Assembly: GCA_035654175.1 (NCBI GenBank)
Contig: DASRXL010000010.1
Coordinates: 1-27,959 of the forward strand
Source: PNC22 sp035654175
GTDB lineage: Bacteria; Planctomycetota; Phycisphaerae; Phycisphaerales; UBA1924
Length of the DNA stretch: 27,959 nucleotides
Direction of reading: 5' to 3'
In this document: positions 1 through 8,509 of the stretch, one piece after another
Layout: the number at the start of each line of letters is the position of its first letter
Numbering within the stretch: position 1 is the first letter of the stretch
Made by a program: the position numbers and the translations under genes
Notes under the pieces: generated by a model
Databases searched by the model: none
What the model was told of the DNA's origin: nothing
The model's input: the letters and a program-made list of their open reading frames with translations, nothing else

Positions 1-238
1 AGATGTGGGCGCATCGGCGTGCTCCGGGAAAGCGGCGGATGGCCTGAGCCTAGCAGCGGAGTCCCGGAGCGGCGGCTCACGCCCGCGCGAACCGGATCGG
101 GGCCTCTGGACGGTTCCCCGGCGTGGGCCGGCCTTGTACACTGGCGATCGACCGATCGGTTCACCAGCGCCGGTCGGGATTCGCGCCCGGTCCCCGGCGC
201 CGAGTCCCGCTTGCGCCATCCCGCGAGGGTCTCGCAGC
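1..238. other. Upstream region without a supported gene
   Basis: An open frame continues through this stretch into the cytochrome gene that follows, but its translation is rich in Arg, Pro and Ser and resembles no family, and the signal peptide begins only at the ATG at 239. I therefore treat it as untranslated. It contains the perfect palindrome ACCGATCGGT (151-160). A weak promoter can be proposed: TTCCCC (115-120), 17 bases, TACACT (138-143). The end of a preceding gene could lie further left, outside the window. Confidence 0.5.
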
Positions 239-1933
239 ATGATTCGACCGCCCAGCGCACGCTCTCTCGTCCTCGGGGGCTGCATCGTCGCGTGTGCGGT
301 TGCGCCCGCGGCGGCGGGCGCGGTCGGACCCGCCGCCGACCTGCCGCGATTCCTCGGCCGCCTCCACCCCATGGTGGTGCATTTCCCCATCGCGCTTCTT
401 GGCGCGGCGGTCCTGTTCGAGATCGGAACGATCATCCTCCGGCGCAGCACGGTCAAGCCGTCCGGTGCGGCCGTCGCGTGTGTCGTTGTCGGCACGCTCG
501 GGGCCGCGGCGGCGGCCTGGTTCGGCTGGATCAACGCCGACCTCGAGCCTCACGGGCGCGGCGTTGCCGACCTCGTGGAGGTGCACCGCTGGCTCGGCAT
601 CACCACCGTGGCCCTGGCCGGGGTGGCGCTGGTCGCGGCGGCAATCGCCGCGACGGGCAAGGCTCGCGTCATGACCGCGATCTACCGCGTCGCCCTCGTG
701 CTCGCCGCGGGAGTCGTCGCCGTCGCCGGGCACTGGGGCGGCTCCATTGTCTATGGGGAGGATTATCTCGTCGAGGTGCTGTTCCCGCGCCCCGCGAGTG
801 CTCCGAGCGAGGGCGCGGCGCCGGCCGCGCCCCCGGATTCCGGGGCCCACGCCGTCGATTTCGCCTCGCAGATCGCGCCGATTTTCGCAGAGCACTGCAT
901 CGACTGCCACGGGCCGGACAAGGGCAAGGGCAACCTGCGCCTGCACGCGCGGGAATACGTCTTCGACAGGCGGGACGCCGACGAGCAGGTGATCGTGCCG
1001 GGGGATGCGTTCGCCAGCGAGCTCTACTTCCGCATCTCGCTCCCTCCCGACGACGAGGACGCGATGCCGCCGGAGGGCAAGGCCGAGCCGCTCACGCCCG
1101 GCGAGGTCGCGCTGATCGCCGCCTGGATCGACGAGGGCGCGGTCTGGTCGGAGGGGCCCGCCACGGTCCCCGCCGACCCCGGCTTGGCCCAGGAGCCCGA
1201 CCAAGGCGCCGAGTTCGTGTTCGACGCAGCCGCGGCGGCGGAGCAGGCGGCGGCACTCGCGCGCCTGCGCGAGCGCGGCGCCGTGGCCACGCGGCTCTCC
1301 GCGGCGGATCCATGGATCGAGGTGCGGTTCGACCTGCTCGGCGCGGCGGTGACCGATGGCGACCTCGCGCTGCTGCGCGGCCTGGAGCCCACGCTCGTCT
1401 CGCTCAACCTGTCGGGCACCTCCGTGACCGACGAGGGCCTGGCCGGCGTGGGCGCGTTCGCGCGCCTGGAGCGGCTGCATCTCGGGCGCACTGCGGTGAC
1501 GGACGCGGGCATCGCCCACCTGGCGGGCCTGCAGGCGCTGACCTATCTGAACCTGTACGGGACCGGCGTGACCGATCAGGCGTTGGTCCGGATCGCGGAC
1601 CTGCCGCGCCTCAGGAATCTCTACGTCTGGGACACCGCCGTGTCGTCCCAGGCTGGCGCGTTGCTCGCCGCGCTCAGGCCGGGGCTCGCCGTCGAGGCCT
1701 CGGGCGAGCTCAAGCCGGCGACCTTCGCCGAGGGCGAGGAGCTCGCGCCGGCGCCCGAGCTCGCGGGGGCCCCCGGCGCCGCGGCGCAGGTCGGCGCCGG
1801 GACAACCGTGATCGACGCGGCGCTGCTCCCGGCGTGCTGCAGGGCGGCCGTCGAGAAGGGCGGCGAGTGCGACCACCCGTGCTGCGTCGAAGCCCGGCTC
1901 GCGGGCGCGACCTGCAAGACGTGCGGGCAGTAG
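239..1933 (+). CDS. Secreted/membrane DUF2231-cytochrome c-LRR protein with Cys-rich tail
   Basis: A 564-residue exported protein. Residues 1-30 form a signal peptide or first membrane segment ending in an Ala-rich stretch. Residues 38-180 resemble DUF2231, with the HPMVVHFPIALLG opening and further hydrophobic helices. A Planctomycete-type cytochrome c domain follows: heme motif CIDCH at 220-224, and a distal MPPEGK at 276-281 whose Met is the likely axial ligand. Residues 386-475 hold about four leucine-rich repeats of the LxxLNLxGTxVTDxGL type. The last 36 residues carry seven cysteines in CC, CC and CxxC groups. The combination of PSCyt1 and LRR modules is common in Planctomycetes; the role (periplasmic electron transfer or scaffold) is inferred. 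The ATG at 239 was chosen because it directly precedes the signal peptide; the upstream SD match is poor (GAGG in GCGAGGGTC). The gene is convergent with the SGNH gene. Confidence 0.85.
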   Translation: MIRPPSARSLVLGGCIVACAVAPAAAGAVGPAADLPRFLGRLHPMVVHFPIALLGAAVLFEIGTIILRRSTVKPSGAAVACVVVGTLGAAAAAWFGWINADLEPHGRGVADLVEVHRWLGITTVALAGVALVAAAIAATGKARVMTAIYRVALVLAAGVVAVAGHWGGSIVYGEDYLVEVLFPRPASAPSEGAAPAAPPDSGAHAVDFASQIAPIFAEHCIDCHGPDKGKGNLRLHAREYVFDRRDADEQVIVPGDAFASELYFRISLPPDDEDAMPPEGKAEPLTPGEVALIAAWIDEGAVWSEGPATVPADPGLAQEPDQGAEFVFDAAAAAEQAAALARLRERGAVATRLSAADPWIEVRFDLLGAAVTDGDLALLRGLEPTLVSLNLSGTSVTDEGLAGVGAFARLERLHLGRTAVTDAGIAHLAGLQALTYLNLYGTGVTDQALVRIADLPRLRNLYVWDTAVSSQAGALLAALRPGLAVEASGELKPATFAEGEELAPAPELAGAPGAAAQVGAGTTVIDAALLPACCRAAVEKGGECDHPCCVEARLAGATCKTCGQ

Positions 1934-1961
1934 CCCGCTGGGCCGAGGAGCTCTCGCCGAA

Positions 1962-1983
1962 GCGCCGGCCGGCCGCCCGGCGC
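1962..1983. terminator. Weak hairpin between convergent genes
   Basis: GCGCCGG (1962-1968) pairs with CCGGCGC (1977-1983) across an 8-base loop, between the stop of the cytochrome gene and the stop of the convergent SGNH gene. Neither side has a T tract, so intrinsic termination is doubtful; the position is the main support. Confidence 0.25.
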
Positions 1984-1991
1984 GGGAGCCC

Positions 1992-3689
1992 TCAGCAGGG
2001 CTCGTTCCAGGCGTTGAGGAAGTCGATCACGTCCATCGTGTTGATCACACCGTCCGAGTTGAAGTCGGCGGAGGAGTCGCCGGCCGCCCAGGTATTCAGG
2101 AACGCGAGCACGTCCCGGCTGTCCACGCTCCCATCGCCGTTGAAGTCCGCGGGGCACGCCGACGCGGCGATCGCGTCGCCCAGGAGCTTGGCGTAGAACG
2201 CCGCGGCCGGGAGCGAGTTCAGGTGCAGCCCGTCGGAGAGGAGCACGCCGTCGAGCCCGCCGTCGGTCGCCGTCGAGAGGTGGTAGGTGACGCCCCCGAA
2301 GGTGAGCGTCGACCAGCCCGCCGCATCGAGCCAATCGCGCGCCGCCTGTTGAGCGCCGGGGCCCCCGTAGCCGTCGCTGGTGAGGAACACCCCGTCGGTC
2401 GCTTGATAGAGCGAGTAGAACGCGCAGTCGGGCTCCTCCCGCGCGACCTGCGCGTAGACCGCGTCCAGGCGCTCCACCGCCGCCCTGCTCTGCTCGATCG
2501 ACCTGTCCGGGAGCACGTGCATGTACGACCCGAGGAGGAGGAATGCCGGCGTCGCCGTGCCGATCCGGGCGAAGGCGGAGCGGAACCTCTGCACGATCCC
2601 GAAGGTGAGCTCTTCGAGCTGGAGCGCCGTGAGATCTTCGGTCGCGATGTGAAGGATCACGACGGGCGCCTGGGAGCGGTCCAGCGTGGTGACGTCCAGC
2701 CAGTGCAGGAGCTGCGCGTCCGAGAAGGTTTTGCCGCCCTCGCTGGCGAGGTCGTCCCGCAGCCCGGCGAGCGACCAGGAGTCCTGCGACAGCCCGGAGT
2801 GGTAGTAGCCCGGGATCCGCGCGCCGGAATCATCCACCTTGTAGAAGGTCGCCCCCCCGAAGAACCAGTACCGGCCCGACCCGGCGATCGGGCGGGCCGG
2901 GTCCTGCGCGATCACGATGCGCGGGCCCAGCGCCGGCGTGGGGGGGAGCGCCGGGTCGTCCGCAAACGCGTTCATTTGCGACGCGGCCGCGTCGCGCGGC
3001 GCGCCCGACGAGGGGTCCTCCCCGAGGTGCCACCGCCGGCGCGCATCCGCCGCGGGGGCGACGACCGCGAGCACGTTGCCGTAGACATCGAGGAGCCGAA
3101 GCCGCTCCACCTGGTCGTGGATGTCCGCCGGCGCGTAGTACCACGGCCGCACCCGGACCGCGTCCTCAGCGGAAGTGAACGGGCCATTGTCCGTGAGCAC
3201 CCACTTCGTGTTGTTCACCCGGAGGGCGCAGATGAGGTCCGCTTCCGCGCCCGAATCGGGGATATTCAGCCCCGCGAGGCCGACGAGCTTCGTCAGGTTC
3301 GAGATCGGGAGCGCGAAGTACGCCTGCACGCCGCCGTTGAGCTCGACCTCCCAGCCCGTGCCCCCGTCCACCGAATCGAGCGCTCCCTCACCCGAGGTGT
3401 AGTTGACGACCTGCGTCAGGCCGTTGCCCCCGTAGTAGCCGGTCGAGACCGCCGTCGCGTGCAGGCCGGGCCAGGTCGCGATCGCGCCGAAGGGCACGCG
3501 GTCGACGCGACCCAGCCTGCACCAGCTGTCGCCGATCCAGAGCGCCCGCACGTCCGCGTCCAGCAGCCTCCCGACGCGGTGCAGATTCACCTCGCCGGGT
3601 GTTTGGGCGTGCGCGCAAGAAAGGACCGCTGCCGCCTGGCTCAGGACGGCAGCGGTCACGGCTCGGGAGAGCTTTGGCCAGGCGTTCAC
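1992..3689 (-). CDS. Secreted SGNH-hydrolase-like protein with dockerin-like C-terminus
   Basis: A 565-residue protein. The signal peptide (residues 1-29) ends in an AHA-Q cleavage site. The body shows two hallmarks of the SGNH/GDSL fold: GDS at 53-55 (nucleophile Ser55) and DGLH at 486-489 (Asp486, His489 of the dyad). Family members are esterases, often carbohydrate deacetylases; the substrate here is unknown, and blocks II and III were not confidently located. Residues 514-565 form two EF-hand-like repeats, DFNGDGSVDSRDVLAFLNTW and DFNSDGVINTMDVIDFLNAW, ending in Cys. The start is GTG at 3689, one base after the TAA of the Asp-box gene (TAACGTG), so translation is probably coupled; an ATG would not preserve the signal peptide. 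The two proteins are likely made and exported together. Confidence 0.8.
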   Translation of the reverse strand: MNAWPKLSRAVTAAVLSQAAAVLSCAHAQTPGEVNLHRVGRLLDADVRALWIGDSWCRLGRVDRVPFGAIATWPGLHATAVSTGYYGGNGLTQVVNYTSGEGALDSVDGGTGWEVELNGGVQAYFALPISNLTKLVGLAGLNIPDSGAEADLICALRVNNTKWVLTDNGPFTSAEDAVRVRPWYYAPADIHDQVERLRLLDVYGNVLAVVAPAADARRRWHLGEDPSSGAPRDAAASQMNAFADDPALPPTPALGPRIVIAQDPARPIAGSGRYWFFGGATFYKVDDSGARIPGYYHSGLSQDSWSLAGLRDDLASEGGKTFSDAQLLHWLDVTTLDRSQAPVVILHIATEDLTALQLEELTFGIVQRFRSAFARIGTATPAFLLLGSYMHVLPDRSIEQSRAAVERLDAVYAQVAREEPDCAFYSLYQATDGVFLTSDGYGGPGAQQAARDWLDAAGWSTLTFGGVTYHLSTATDGGLDGVLLSDGLHLNSLPAAAFYAKLLGDAIAASACPADFNGDGSVDSRDVLAFLNTWAAGDSSADFNSDGVINTMDVIDFLNAWNEPC

Positions 3690-3690
3690 G

Positions 3691-5157
3691 TTATGGGCAC
3701 GGACCGTTCCAGGAATTCAGGAAGGAGAGCACGTCGAGAGTATTCCAGACGCCGTCGCCGTTCCGGTCCGCGCGCGGGTCCTGGGAGTTCCACGCATTCA
3801 GGAAGCTGAGCACGTCCTGGGTGTTGATCGCCTCATCAGCGTTGAAATCTCCAGGGCAGGGGTGGTAGATCTTGTGCGTGTACTGGTGCGGCTGGTTGCC
3901 GTGGGTGGCCAGGTAGAGCGGCCAGGAGTAGCTTCCCGCCGCCCCCTGCGCCTGACCCATGCCGAGATAGTCGCCGATGAACCCGCCGCCGATCCCGTCG
4001 AACTGGCTGTTCCAGGCGGTCGGCGTCAGCCGATGCTCGGTCCACGTGGCGCCCGCGTCCTCGGAGTACGAGTAGTAGGTGTCGACCTGCGCGTGCGCTG
4101 CGCTGTCGTTCTGCGCGACGTTCCGCGTGTCGTAGAACAGCACGCCGATGCGCCCCGAGCGGTCCACCTCGAGCCAGGGGAAGAACGAGTCGGCCTGGAT
4201 ATTGCCCTGCGAGCCGTTGATCCTCGAGGGCGTCGCCCAGGTCGAGCCGCCGTCGGTGCTCTTGGTGAAGTACAGGTCCACGTCGCGATTGCCGCCGGAG
4301 ACCGCGGTCGTGTCGAAGTAGACCACGTACAGCGTCTCGTCGTTGGGGTCGACCGCGAGGTACGCCAGCGGCGGGACGCGGAAGCCGCCCGGGAAGCGCG
4401 AGCCGTCGATCCCCCAGACGTCGAGGCGCGTCGCGACGCGCACCGCTGTGGTGAGCGACTGGCCGCCGTTGGTGCTCTTGCGCATCCAGATGCCGTTGCC
4501 GAAATCCCAGTAGAGGATGTAGAGCGTGCCGCTCGGGCCCACGCGCGGCAGGAAGCCGATCGAGCCCGAGGCGATCGAGACGGGGCCGGCCCACGTGGCG
4601 CCCTTGTCGGTGGAGCGTGACAGCCCCTGGTTGTAGGCGATGTAGAGGATCGACTTGTTGGGATTGCTCAGGTCCGCGGGGTCCGGCCCCACGCACATCC
4701 ACCCCTTGTCGACGCTGCCGGACACCCGGGCCATGACGGCGGGGTTGAACGTGCTCGATCCCGGGTCCTTGCGGGCGACATAGATGCCGCCGTTGCCGCC
4801 GAAGGCCATCGCGCCGGCATAGAGGGTGCCGTCGCGGTGGTCGAACGCCGTCATCGGGTCGCCCTCGACGGAGGTCTGGAACTGGGCGGGCGGACGGATC
4901 GCAAAGTCCGTCCATGTGTTCCCGCCGTCGAGCGAGAGCGTGAAGAACGACTTGATGTTGTTGCGATAGTCATTCCAGCCGCCGAAGATGTCGCTGCCGT
5001 CGGCGTCGGCGACGCCCATGCTCGTCTCGTTGACGGCCGCGTTCGTGCTGTTGTTGGGATCGACGCGGATCTGCGGGCCGATGACCGGCTGGGCGTTCGC
5101 CAGGCCGCAGGTCACCCCCGCCAGGAGCGCAAGGCTCAGATGAATGCTGATGCGCAT
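3691..5157 (-). CDS. Secreted Asp-box (BNR, sialidase-like) propeller with dockerin-like C-terminus
   Basis: A 488-residue exported protein with a clear signal peptide (1-22, cleavage after ANA). At least five Asp-box (BNR) motifs of the SxDxGxTW type occur near residues 75, 182, 228, 300 and 365, as in sialidase-like beta-propellers. No full sialidase active site (Arg triad, FRIP) could be assigned, so an exo-sialidase role is not claimed; a glycan-binding or structural propeller is equally possible. Residues 435-488 hold two dockerin-like repeats (DFNADEAINTQDVLSFLNAW and DRNGDGVWNTLDVLSFLNSW) ending NGPCP. The ATG at 5157 is preceded by a strong SD, CGAGGAGATTCCCAAC. The TPR lipoprotein gene lies 44 bases upstream on the same strand and the SGNH gene follows after one base. 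Confidence 0.82.
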   Translation of the reverse strand: MRISIHLSLALLAGVTCGLANAQPVIGPQIRVDPNNSTNAAVNETSMGVADADGSDIFGGWNDYRNNIKSFFTLSLDGGNTWTDFAIRPPAQFQTSVEGDPMTAFDHRDGTLYAGAMAFGGNGGIYVARKDPGSSTFNPAVMARVSGSVDKGWMCVGPDPADLSNPNKSILYIAYNQGLSRSTDKGATWAGPVSIASGSIGFLPRVGPSGTLYILYWDFGNGIWMRKSTNGGQSLTTAVRVATRLDVWGIDGSRFPGGFRVPPLAYLAVDPNDETLYVVYFDTTAVSGGNRDVDLYFTKSTDGGSTWATPSRINGSQGNIQADSFFPWLEVDRSGRIGVLFYDTRNVAQNDSAAHAQVDTYYSYSEDAGATWTEHRLTPTAWNSQFDGIGGGFIGDYLGMGQAQGAAGSYSWPLYLATHGNQPHQYTHKIYHPCPGDFNADEAINTQDVLSFLNAWNSQDPRADRNGDGVWNTLDVLSFLNSWNGPCP

Positions 5158-5201
5158 GTTGGGAATCTCCTCGGAATCCGCCGCCGGAGCGGCGCGGGGG
5201 T

Positions 5202-5897
5202 TCAGTTGTTGACCAGGTCCCTGAGCTGCGGGGGCACGGCGCCGCCGAACCTCTCGGCGAGCACGATCTCTTCACGCGCCGCCTCCTTGTCGCCCAGGTA
5301 GTACCTCGCGACCGCCAGGCGCGCGTGCGCCTCGCCGTGCCCGCCGTCGATCGCGAGCACGTTCTCGAGCTCGGCCGCCCAGCCCGCGATGTCGCCGTTG
5401 CGGTTGAGCGTCTCCGCGAGCTTCATCCGCGCGTCGGCGTCGCGCGGCGCCAGCATGACCGCAGTCCGGTACGCCGCGAGCGCCATGTCGTCCTTCCGCT
5501 TGCACACCAGCGCGTCGCCCAGGCCCTCGTAGCCCGCGGCGCTGCCCGCGTCGGCGAGGATCGCCGTGCGGTACTCCGCGACCGCCCCGCTGAAGTCGTT
5601 CTCCGCAAGCCTGGACTCGCCGCGCGCGATCGCGCCGGCGCCGTCGGCCGGGCGGAGGTTGAGCGCGAGCTCCCCCGCGGCCTCGGCGTCCACCCGCACC
5701 AGCCCGTCCCGGATCGCCAGCCCGCGCATCGCCTCGGCGAAGCGGACCTTGCGGTAGTCCTCGGGGCTCTTCGCGACCGGCCCCGCGGCCCCGTCGCCCT
5801 CGATCGAGACGCGCGTCGCCTGGCCGGTGCATCCGGCGAGAGCCATCGCGCCCGCCGCACACGCGGCGCACCACAACACAACTGATCCATTTCTCAT
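5202..5897 (-). CDS. TPR-repeat lipoprotein
   Basis: A 231-residue lipoprotein. The signal sequence ends in the lipobox LAGC, with the lipidated Cys at 23. From about residue 85 to 220 the sequence forms helical tetratricopeptide repeats (for example LAENDFSGAVAEYRTAILAD, then YEGLGDALVCKRKDDMALAA). TPR lipoproteins mediate protein-protein contacts at the cell envelope; the partner is unknown. The start at 5897 was chosen over longer open frames because it gives the lipoprotein signal and has an exceptional SD (GGAAGGAGGAGGGG). It lies downstream of dnaB on the same strand (97-base gap) and 44 bases before the dockerin-like propeller gene, so it may belong with the secreted pair. Confidence 0.8.
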   Translation of the reverse strand: MRNGSVVLWCAACAAGAMALAGCTGQATRVSIEGDGAAGPVAKSPEDYRKVRFAEAMRGLAIRDGLVRVDAEAAGELALNLRPADGAGAIARGESRLAENDFSGAVAEYRTAILADAGSAAGYEGLGDALVCKRKDDMALAAYRTAVMLAPRDADARMKLAETLNRNGDIAGWAAELENVLAIDGGHGEAHARLAVARYYLGDKEAAREEIVLAERFGGAVPPQLRDLVNN

Positions 5898-5910
5898 GGG
5901 TTTCCCCTCC

Positions 5911-5929
5911 TCCTTCCTGCATGGAAGGA
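5911..5929 (-). promoter_or_regulatory. Inverted repeat overlapping the SD of the TPR lipoprotein gene
   Basis: On the gene strand TCCTTCC, ATGCA, GGAAGGA form a 7-bp perfect hairpin whose 3' arm is the first part of the purine-rich SD tract (GGAAGGAGGAGGGG) before the ATG at 5897. The remaining GGAGGGG stays unpaired, so the structure could tune rather than block initiation. Regulation is inferred only. Confidence 0.3.
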
Positions 5930-5994
5930 CATGCGCGCCAGCGTACCGCGGCGGAGGAGAGCAACGCAACCCTCTCAATGGGCAGTGAACAAAG

Positions 5995-7698
5995 TCAGAA
6001 CGGAACGTCGGAGGCGTCGTCCTCGTCCGCCGCCGCCGGGCCGCCGCCGTCGCGGAAGTCGGCCACCGGGCCGATGCCCCCCCCCGGCGCGAACCCCCGG
6101 TACTCGGCCGGTGCCGCGCGCACGCGCACCTCCGGGGCCGCCCCCGCGGCGTGAGAGGGCGAGGAATACCCGTCGAAGCCGTTCCCGCCCCCGCCGTGAT
6201 GCCCGGCGTATTCCGCGACCTGGTGGTGCGCGTCGTGCGACTTGAAGCGGGTGGTCTTGCTGTCCCACGTGAGGTTGACGATCCCCGTGGGGCCATTGCG
6301 CTGCTTGGCGATGATGAGCTCGGCGAGGTTCTCCTTGCCCTCGTTCTCCGGGTCGGCGAGCCACTCGGGGTCGCCGCGGTGGTAGTAGGCCTCCCGGTGC
6401 AGGAGCATGACCACGTCGGCGTCCTGCTCGATCGAGCCTGACTCGCGCAGGTCCGCCATGCGCGGGCGATTGCCCTCGCGCTGTTCCGTGCCGCGGTTGA
6501 GCTGGGCCAGGCAGACGATCGGCACGTTCAGCTCGCGCGCGAGCGCCTTGATGCCGCGGGAGATGGTCGCGACCTCCACCTGCCGGCTCTCGCGCGAGGC
6601 ATTGGGCGCGGTGAGGAGCTGGAGGTAGTCGATGACGATGACCTTGACCCCGAACTGGGACACCATGCGCCTGGCGCGGGCGCGGAGCTGGAGGATTGTG
6701 AGCGCCGGCGTGTCGTCGATGTAGAGCGGCGCCTCGTGCAGCTCCCCGCACGCCGCGTTGAGCCGGCCCCACTCCTCCATCCCCATCTGCCCCGTGCGCA
6801 GGTGATGCAGGTCGATCCCCGACCGCGCGGAGATCAGCCGCTGCGCGAGGGATCCCCGCGACATCTCCAGCGAGAAGATCGCCGTCGCCGCCGGCTTGCC
6901 GAGCGGGGGGCTCCAGGGCGTGGCCCCGCCGAAAGCTACCTGCTCCGCGAGGTTGAGCGCGAAGGCCGTCTTGCCCATCGACGGTCGGGCCGCCAGGATC
7001 AGCATCTCCCCCGGCTGCAGGCCGCTCAGGATGTTGTCCAGGTCCGCGTACCCCGTCGCGATGCCGGTGATCCCCTTGCCTTCCTGCGCTTCGAGGCGGT
7101 CGATCTCGTCCTGGAGGATCTTCGCGATCGACTCGACGTCGCGGATGTTCTTCTCGTGCGCGATCTCGAAGATCTCGGCCTCCGCCCGGTCGAGCAGCGA
7201 GGCGACGCCGTCCGGCCCGAGCTGCCCGACGTTGTGAGCGTCGTAGATGATGCGCCACGCCGAGTCGATCAGGGCGCGGAGGCGGTGCTTCGCCGCGACC
7301 AGGCGCGCGTAGTGGGGGGCGTTCACCGCCGAGGGCACGCACTCGGCGAGCTGCTTCAGGTACGCCACGCCGCCGATCTCGTCGAGCTGCCCCTGGTCCC
7401 GCAGCAGCTCGAGCAACTGGATCGCGTCCCAGCCCTCGTGCTGGTCGTACAGCGAGAGGATCGCCTTGTAGATCGTCGCGTGCCCCTCGCGGTAGAAGAG
7501 CTCCGGCCCCGGCGCCGTGGTCAGCACCTCCGCCACGCTGCGCGGGTCCAGGATCAGCGAGCCCAGCAGCGACATCTCGGCCTCGAGCGAGTGGGGCGGG
7601 AGCGCCTCGAGCAGCTCGCGAAGCACTTCCGCGCTCGTCGCCTGCGCCGGCTTCCCGTTGCGGGCGCGTCCCTCGAATTGTGAAGCGGTTCCGGCCAT
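5995..7698 (-). CDS. dnaB: Replicative DNA helicase DnaB
   Basis: A 567-residue replicative helicase that unwinds DNA ahead of the replisome as a hexamer. The N-terminal all-helical domain spans about 33-135 (PPHSLEAEMSLLGSLILD is typical). The RecA-like C-terminal domain starts with GITGIATGYADLDNILSGL at about 209. Walker A is ARPSMGKT (237-244), followed by FSLEMS (275-280), Walker B VIVIDYLQLL (353-362) and LAQLNRGTEQR (397-407). Family members are usually about 450-500 residues; here a Gly/Pro/His-rich tail (about 490-555) is added, ending in DEDDASDVPF, very like the acidic tip of SSB. There is also a small insertion after Walker A (GGATPWSPPLGKPA). The ATG at 7698 is chosen because homology starts soon after it; GGAGA lies 13 bases upstream. 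An in-frame ATG at 7842 would overlap the divergent pdxH start and is unlikely. Confidence 0.95.
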   Translation of the reverse strand: MAGTASQFEGRARNGKPAQATSAEVLRELLEALPPHSLEAEMSLLGSLILDPRSVAEVLTTAPGPELFYREGHATIYKAILSLYDQHEGWDAIQLLELLRDQGQLDEIGGVAYLKQLAECVPSAVNAPHYARLVAAKHRLRALIDSAWRIIYDAHNVGQLGPDGVASLLDRAEAEIFEIAHEKNIRDVESIAKILQDEIDRLEAQEGKGITGIATGYADLDNILSGLQPGEMLILAARPSMGKTAFALNLAEQVAFGGATPWSPPLGKPAATAIFSLEMSRGSLAQRLISARSGIDLHHLRTGQMGMEEWGRLNAACGELHEAPLYIDDTPALTILQLRARARRMVSQFGVKVIVIDYLQLLTAPNASRESRQVEVATISRGIKALARELNVPIVCLAQLNRGTEQREGNRPRMADLRESGSIEQDADVVMLLHREAYYHRGDPEWLADPENEGKENLAELIIAKQRNGPTGIVNLTWDSKTTRFKSHDAHHQVAEYAGHHGGGGNGFDGYSSPSHAAGAAPEVRVRAAPAEYRGFAPGGGIGPVADFRDGGGPAAADEDDASDVPF

Positions 7699-7834
7699 GG
7701 TCGCGGATGTTCTCCAGATGCCAGCAACGTCGGCGGGAGACCGACACGCACTCCACAACTCGCCAAGAGTACCTCGGAGCGGATCGGCGGTCGGCCTCCT
7801 TCCGCGCGCCCGACCGCGCCGGATACCCTTGGGC

Positions 7835-8509
7835 ATGTCCACCTACGAGAGCTTCGAGAGCTCGCCGACTCTGCCGGACCCATTGCCCGCCGAGCCGTTC
7901 TCGCTCTTCCGTGCGTGGTTCGAAGAAGCCGCGGCCCTCGGCGCGACGCCCAATCCGAACGCGATGACGCTCGCGACGATCGACCCCGACGGTCGCCCGT
8001 CGGCGAGAATCGTGCTCTGTAAGGGGATCGACGCGCCCACTGGCTGCCTCGTTTTCTTCACCAACTACGAGTCCCGCAAGGGGCGCGCCCTCGACGCCAA
8101 TCCGCGCGCCGCCACGGTGTTCCACTGGGATCACGCCGAGCGGCAAGCGCGCATCGAAGGGGCGGTGCAGCGTTCCTCCCCGGGCGAGAGCGACGCCTAT
8201 TTCGCCTCTCGGCCGTGGGAGAGCCGCCTCGGGGCCTGGGCGAGCGACCAGAGCCGGCCCATCGCATCGCGCGAGGCCCTCCTGCGCCAGGCGGCGGACA
8301 AGGTCCTTGAGCTCGGGATCGATCTCGGGGCCGCGGTCCGGGGCGATCCCGTCGAGATCCCGCGCCCGCCGCACTGGGGCGGATACCGGCTGATCGCCGA
8401 CAGGGTCGAATTATGGGTCGGAGGCGCCGGCCGGCTCCACGACCGGGCATGCTGGGAGCGCCCCCCGGGCGGGACAGGCCCCTGGCGAGGCACGCGCCTG
8501 CAGCCGTGA
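7835..8509 (+). CDS. pdxH: Pyridoxamine/pyridoxine 5'-phosphate oxidase
   Basis: A 224-residue FMN enzyme that oxidises pyridoxamine or pyridoxine 5'-phosphate to pyridoxal 5'-phosphate, the last step of vitamin B6 synthesis and salvage, in the cytoplasm. Family motifs are complete: NAMTLATIDPDGRPSARIVL (42-61) with the FMN-contacting Arg58 and Lys63, FFTNYESRKG (74-83), QARIEG (104-109), ASRPWESRLGAWASDQS (124-140), WGGYRL (181-186) and RLHDR (200-204), whose Arg and His match the substrate-binding pair of E. coli PdxH. The protein ends in the usual RLxP. Length is normal. The start at 7835 is supported by the N-terminal match in length; there is no clear SD, so a short leader or leaderless mRNA is possible. 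Divergent from dnaB with a 136-base spacer. Confidence 0.95.
   Translation: MSTYESFESSPTLPDPLPAEPFSLFRAWFEEAAALGATPNPNAMTLATIDPDGRPSARIVLCKGIDAPTGCLVFFTNYESRKGRALDANPRAATVFHWDHAERQARIEGAVQRSSPGESDAYFASRPWESRLGAWASDQSRPIASREALLRQAADKVLELGIDLGAAVRGDPVEIPRPPHWGGYRLIADRVELWVGGAGRLHDRACWERPPGGTGPWRGTRLQP

Noticed and set aside
5..238. In-frame extension of the cytochrome/LRR gene to position 5
   Set aside because: The translation is a basic, Pro/Ser-rich stretch with no domain, and the signal peptide starts only at the ATG at 239.
161..1876. Long antisense open frames throughout the window, for example opposite the cytochrome gene
   Set aside because: They are Arg-, Gly- or Ala-rich shadows of real genes, typical of about 70% GC DNA, with no domains or SD sites.
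3691..5157. Calling the Asp-box protein an active sialidase
   Set aside because: Asp boxes also occur in many non-sialidase propellers, and no Arg triad, FRIP motif or Tyr/Glu pair could be placed.
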